A stretch of 64,000 nucleotides of DNA from NCBI RefSeq assembly GCF_008801925.2, contig NZ_CP062803.1, positions 1,178,001-1,242,000 on the forward strand. Reading direction: 5' to 3'. Made by a program: the position numbers and the translations under genes. Source of the stretch: Cupriavidus basilensis. GTDB lineage: Bacteria; Pseudomonadota; Gammaproteobacteria; Burkholderiales; Burkholderiaceae. This document shows positions 61,518-64,000 of the stretch, piece after piece (the first letter of the stretch is position 1; the number at the start of each line of letters is the position of its first letter). The notes under the pieces were generated by a model. The model was not told the DNA's origin, did no database searches, and was given only the letters and a program-made list of their open reading frames with translations.

Positions 61518-62309
61518 ATGCCGTTTCCAGAGCGCATCGAAACCATCGACCGGCAGCGCCGCCTGCTCAGCGGCAGCGTGAGCCTGGCCTTGCTGGCGAT
61601 GTGGCTGGGGATCTCCCCCTCGCGCCTGCGCGCGCAGGCTAGCCGGGAAGGCACTCCCATGCCCATCGGCGTGATCGGGTCGGGCCGCATCGGCGGCACG
61701 TTGGGCGGGCTGTGGGTGAAGGCAGGCCATCCCGTCCTGTTCTCCTCGCGTCACCCGGATGAACTCAAGCCGCTGGTCGAGAAACTTGGCCCGCTTGCCC
61801 GCGCGGGCACGGTGGCCGAGGCGCTGGCGTTTTCCAATGTGATTTTTCTTGCCGTTCCTTACAAGGCCTTGCCTGAGATATCGGCGGAGTATGGCAAGGC
61901 CTTTGCCGGCAAAGTGGTGGTGGATGCGACCAACGCCGTGCTTACGCGCGATGGCGCCATCGCCGAAGAGGCGATGCGCAAGGGCATCGGCATCACCACG
62001 GCAAAGTACCTGCACGGCGCGCGTATCGTGCGCGCCTTCAATTTCATGGGCGCCACCAACTTCGCCAGTCAGAACCACCGGGCCGAGGGCCTGATCGCGG
62101 TGCCGATCGCCGCCGACGATCCCAAGGCCCTGCGCATCGGCGAGCAACTGGTGCGCGATGCCGGCTTCGAGCCGGTGGTGGTCGGCCGGCTTGCCACGGC
62201 CGATAGCTTCGCCCCGGGCGGGCCGCTGTTCCATCAGATCGGCTCGGCCGACGCCATGCGCGCGCGCATGGCGGAGCAGGGCGGCAAGATGGTGGAGACG
62301 CCTAAATGA
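61518..62309 (+). CDS. F420-type NADP oxidoreductase-like protein with Tat-like leader
   Basis: A 263-residue Rossmann protein. Residues 45-60 carry the dinucleotide motif PIGVIGSGRIGGTLGGLWVKAGHPVLFSSRHPDEL, typical of the F420-dependent NADP oxidoreductase/dinucleotide-binding family. The N-terminal 40 residues (IDRQRRLLSGSVSLALLAMWLGISPSRLRAQA) look like an export signal with a twin-arginine-like RR in front of a hydrophobic core. GAGGAG precedes the ATG at 61518. It is divergent from the TonB receptor. The presence of a signal peptide on a NAD(P)-binding enzyme is unusual. Confidence 0.8.
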   Translation: MPFPERIETIDRQRRLLSGSVSLALLAMWLGISPSRLRAQASREGTPMPIGVIGSGRIGGTLGGLWVKAGHPVLFSSRHPDELKPLVEKLGPLARAGTVAEALAFSNVIFLAVPYKALPEISAEYGKAFAGKVVVDATNAVLTRDGAIAEEAMRKGIGITTAKYLHGARIVRAFNFMGATNFASQNHRAEGLIAVPIAADDPKALRIGEQLVRDAGFEPVVVGRLATADSFAPGGPLFHQIGSADAMRARMAEQGGKMVETPK

Positions 62310-62335
62310 AGGGAAGCGGTTCTGGCCAGGTGCGC

Positions 62336-62368
62336 GGCCTTGGCCGTACGCGTGGTACGGCCAAGGCC
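62336..62368. terminator. Long hairpin between convergent genes
   Basis: A perfect 14-bp stem GGCCTTGGCCGTAC / GTACGGCCAAGGCC with a GCGTG loop, between the convergent oxidoreductase and lipoprotein genes. No T-run follows; it may act as a bidirectional terminator or cruciform. Confidence 0.6.
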
Positions 62369-62402
62369 GAGCAACGACGCCAGAATCTGTCTGAGTGGCC
62401 GC

Positions 62403-62831
62403 TTAGCCGTGCCAGGCGCCCTTCATCCAGACCCAGCCGCCGCCCTCGAAACGCCAGACCCAGTGTCCGGGCACCCAGTAGGCGTGTGCTGCGGGGGCGA
62501 CGGTGATCTGTTCCACGATCACGGGCGGCATCACCGGCACCGGCTGCTGGACCCAGCGGCCGTGCACCCAGAACCAGTCGTTGCCTTCCCACTTCCAGTG
62601 GCCCGGCACCCAGTTCCAGCCGTAGGCAGGCGCGGGGCCGCGGTCTTCGTGCACCGGCGGTGGCATGTTGCGGACCACCTGGTGGGGTGGCGCAGGCGCC
62701 GGCTGGCGTACTACCACGCGCTCGGTCACGCAACCGGCCAGGCTGCCAAGCACCGCCAGCGAGGCGAGCGCCGGCAGGGCGGCGCGGAGCAGGCGGCGGC
62801 GTGCGGGCGCATGGGGTTTGCTGATTGCCAT
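62403..62831 (-). CDS. WxPGHW-repeat lipoprotein
   Basis: A 142-residue lipoprotein (lipobox LAVLGSLAGCVTER near residue 34). The mature part has Trp-rich repeats: NWVPGHWKWEGNDWFWVHGRWV and YWVPGHWVWRFEGGGWVWMKGAW. They resemble the YXWGXW/BcpO-related repeat families. The middle is Pro/Val-rich. Function unknown; such small proteins are probably attached to the outer membrane. The gene is leftward and convergent with the oxidoreductase. Confidence 0.82.
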   Translation of the reverse strand: MAISKPHAPARRRLLRAALPALASLAVLGSLAGCVTERVVVRQPAPAPPHQVVRNMPPPVHEDRGPAPAYGWNWVPGHWKWEGNDWFWVHGRWVQQPVPVMPPVIVEQITVAPAAHAYWVPGHWVWRFEGGGWVWMKGAWHG

Positions 62832-63063
62832 TTGTCTTTGTCCTGTTTGTCCTGTCGGCGCTGATTTGCGCTCGGGCGTTGTCCAAGGGGCGGCCCCGGG
62901 TCGGGATGTGCAATGACCCTGGGACCGATACCTTGCTTAACGAGGCAAGCGCCGCTGCGCGGGACAAGCGCGCGGAAAGATTTTGTAATTGAGTATTACG
63001 CGCCCCAAAAGACAAAGCGCAGCCAGGGCGGCTGCGGCAGGGGGTGGGGGGGAGGATGGTGGG
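62832..63063. other. Intergenic region, no gene seen
   Basis: A 232-bp stretch between the lipoprotein promoter side and the end of the desaturase gene. It includes an A/T-rich segment (62978-63004) and a G-run (63041-63061), and nothing recognisable as a gene or site. Confidence 0.4.
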
Positions 63064-64000
63064 TTATGCCGGCACTGGCGCGTTGGCGCTGGTCTGGCGG
63101 CCGCGGAAGTCCGTCCAGCAGAGCGCCTTGAAGTCGTACAGCTTGCAGCGGCGCGCGGTATCGAAATACCAGCGCCAGGTGAAGTTCTGGATGATGATGC
63201 GGCCCGGCAGCGCATGCTCCAGCAGCGCCTGGGCGCGCTTGAGGCGGTACAGCGGCACGCTCATGTCCACGTGGTGCGCGGTGTGCTCCATGATGTGGTG
63301 CAGCGCCGCGCCGATGCCATAGCGAAAGCGCAGGTGCACGGTGGTGGAGACGAAGGGCTGGGCGCGCGCCCACATGGCCTTGGTGTCGTACCAGGCCACG
63401 CTGGTGTGGGTGTGGTGCACGTAGAGCACGAAGCCCACCGTGAAATTCCAGACCAGGAACGGCAGCACGAAGCCCAGCCCGACCAGCAGCGCCACCGACT
63501 GCCCCGTGGCGATGGCCAGCCACGCCAGCGCACCGATCCAGGCCACGCCGAAGAGCGCCACCAGCGTGCAGTCCCACATGAAGACGGCGCGGCGCGTGGG
63601 CATCTGGCGGCGGCTGGGGAAGAACATCTTGAACCACCAGATCTCGACCAGGTAGTACAGGCCCGCGCCAAAGCCGGTGCGGTAGACCCGCTCCAGCGCG
63701 CGGCGCCAGCGCGGCAGGGCCTGGAATTCCTCGAGCGAGTAAGGCTGCCAGACGAAGTCGAAGCCCTTGAGGTTGGAGTAACCGTGGTGGACCACGTTAT
63801 GGCCCACTTCCCACAGGCTGTAAGGCGTGAGCGACGGCAGGAAGGTCAGCCGGCCCAGCCATTTGTTCAGGCCGCGCCGGGGCGTCAGGCTCTGGTGGCA
63901 GGCATCGTGGCCGATGATGAACAGGCGGGCGATGATCAGCCCCGTTGCCACGCTGGCGGCCAGCTTGGCGAGCCAGTGGGAGAACAGCACCACCCCGGCC
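63064..64000 (-). CDS. Membrane fatty acid desaturase, N-terminus outside window
   Basis: The 312 visible residues are in an open frame that continues past the right edge. The His boxes of membrane di-iron desaturases are all present: GHDACHQSL (H-x3-H), VGHNVVHHGY (H-x3-HH) and HTAHHVDM (H-x2-HH). Hydrophobic segments before box 1, between boxes 2 and 3 (LVALFGVAWIGALAWLAIATG and LVGLGFVLPFLVWNFTVGFVLYV), fit the fold. Box 1 lies at visible residue about 31 whereas family members usually have it near 80-90, so the true start is upstream of the window. It probably introduces double bonds into membrane acyl chains. Confidence 0.92.
   Translation of the reverse strand, partial: AGVVLFSHWLAKLAASVATGLIIARLFIIGHDACHQSLTPRRGLNKWLGRLTFLPSLTPYSLWEVGHNVVHHGYSNLKGFDFVWQPYSLEEFQALPRWRRALERVYRTGFGAGLYYLVEIWWFKMFFPSRRQMPTRRAVFMWDCTLVALFGVAWIGALAWLAIATGQSVALLVGLGFVLPFLVWNFTVGFVLYVHHTHTSVAWYDTKAMWARAQPFVSTTVHLRFRYGIGAALHHIMEHTAHHVDMSVPLYRLKRAQALLEHALPGRIIIQNFTWRWYFDTARRCKLYDFKALCWTDFRGRQTSANAPVPA

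Overview
The window is GC-rich, densely coded and has the gene repertoire of a beta-proteobacterium of the Burkholderiales, most like Cupriavidus/Ralstonia. It carries three trimeric-type porins, class I fructose-1,6-bisphosphatase, PepN, a malic enzyme-phosphotransacetylase fusion, a PuuD-type urate pathway and Pqi/RND systems. No tRNA, rRNA, CRISPR array or intact insertion sequence was seen. The genus is inferred from gene content only.

Layout. 1-6694 is a catabolic cluster: a DapA-like lyase (cut by the window edge), an alpha/beta hydrolase, two VOC proteins, a fumarylacetoacetate-hydrolase-family enzyme, a D-2-hydroxyacid dehydrogenase, a GntR/FCD regulator and a porin. Three TGTATACA-type palindromes lie exactly on its promoters and probably define the regulon of the GntR protein. 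7305-10303 encodes a second porin and a secreted LVIVD-like protein. 10376-17791 holds housekeeping genes (fbp, pepN, a DUF4136 lipoprotein, maeB). 17942-25700 holds a Rieske oxygenase, two divergent LysR/MFS pairs and a third porin. 25944-31698 is a purine (urate) degradation locus: uraD, puuE, an NCS2 permease, a GntR regulator, uraH and puuD, with TTGT-N2-ACAA operators between the divergent halves. 31699-32810 is non-coding and dominated by a large imperfect inverted repeat with arms of about 336 bp. 32811-36143 encodes a di-heme cytochrome c, a PQQ alcohol dehydrogenase and a divergent ankyrin protein.

36214-53223 is the most interesting stretch. It starts with a receiver-only response regulator, then a SYLF lipoprotein, a glycine-zipper protein, a complete RND efflux pump translationally coupled to pqiABC, a bestrophin-like membrane protein and a small secreted protein. 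These are followed by a FixL/FixJ-like kinase-regulator pair, a patatin-like phospholipase and acetoacetate decarboxylase. Three near-identical 16-bp inverted repeats (core GGAC-N4-GTCC, same geometry as the DevR/DosR box) stand upstream of the receiver gene, the SYLF/RND/Pqi operon and the kinase/patatin divergent promoter. This suggests one two-component regulon dealing with envelope lipids and efflux.

53228-64000 carries an ArsB/SLC13-type permease, an amino-acid-type binding protein, a TPR protein, a TonB receptor with a YVTN beta-propeller lipoprotein, an F420-type NADP oxidoreductase-like protein with a Tat-like leader, a WxPGHW-repeat lipoprotein and a membrane fatty acid desaturase cut by the right edge.
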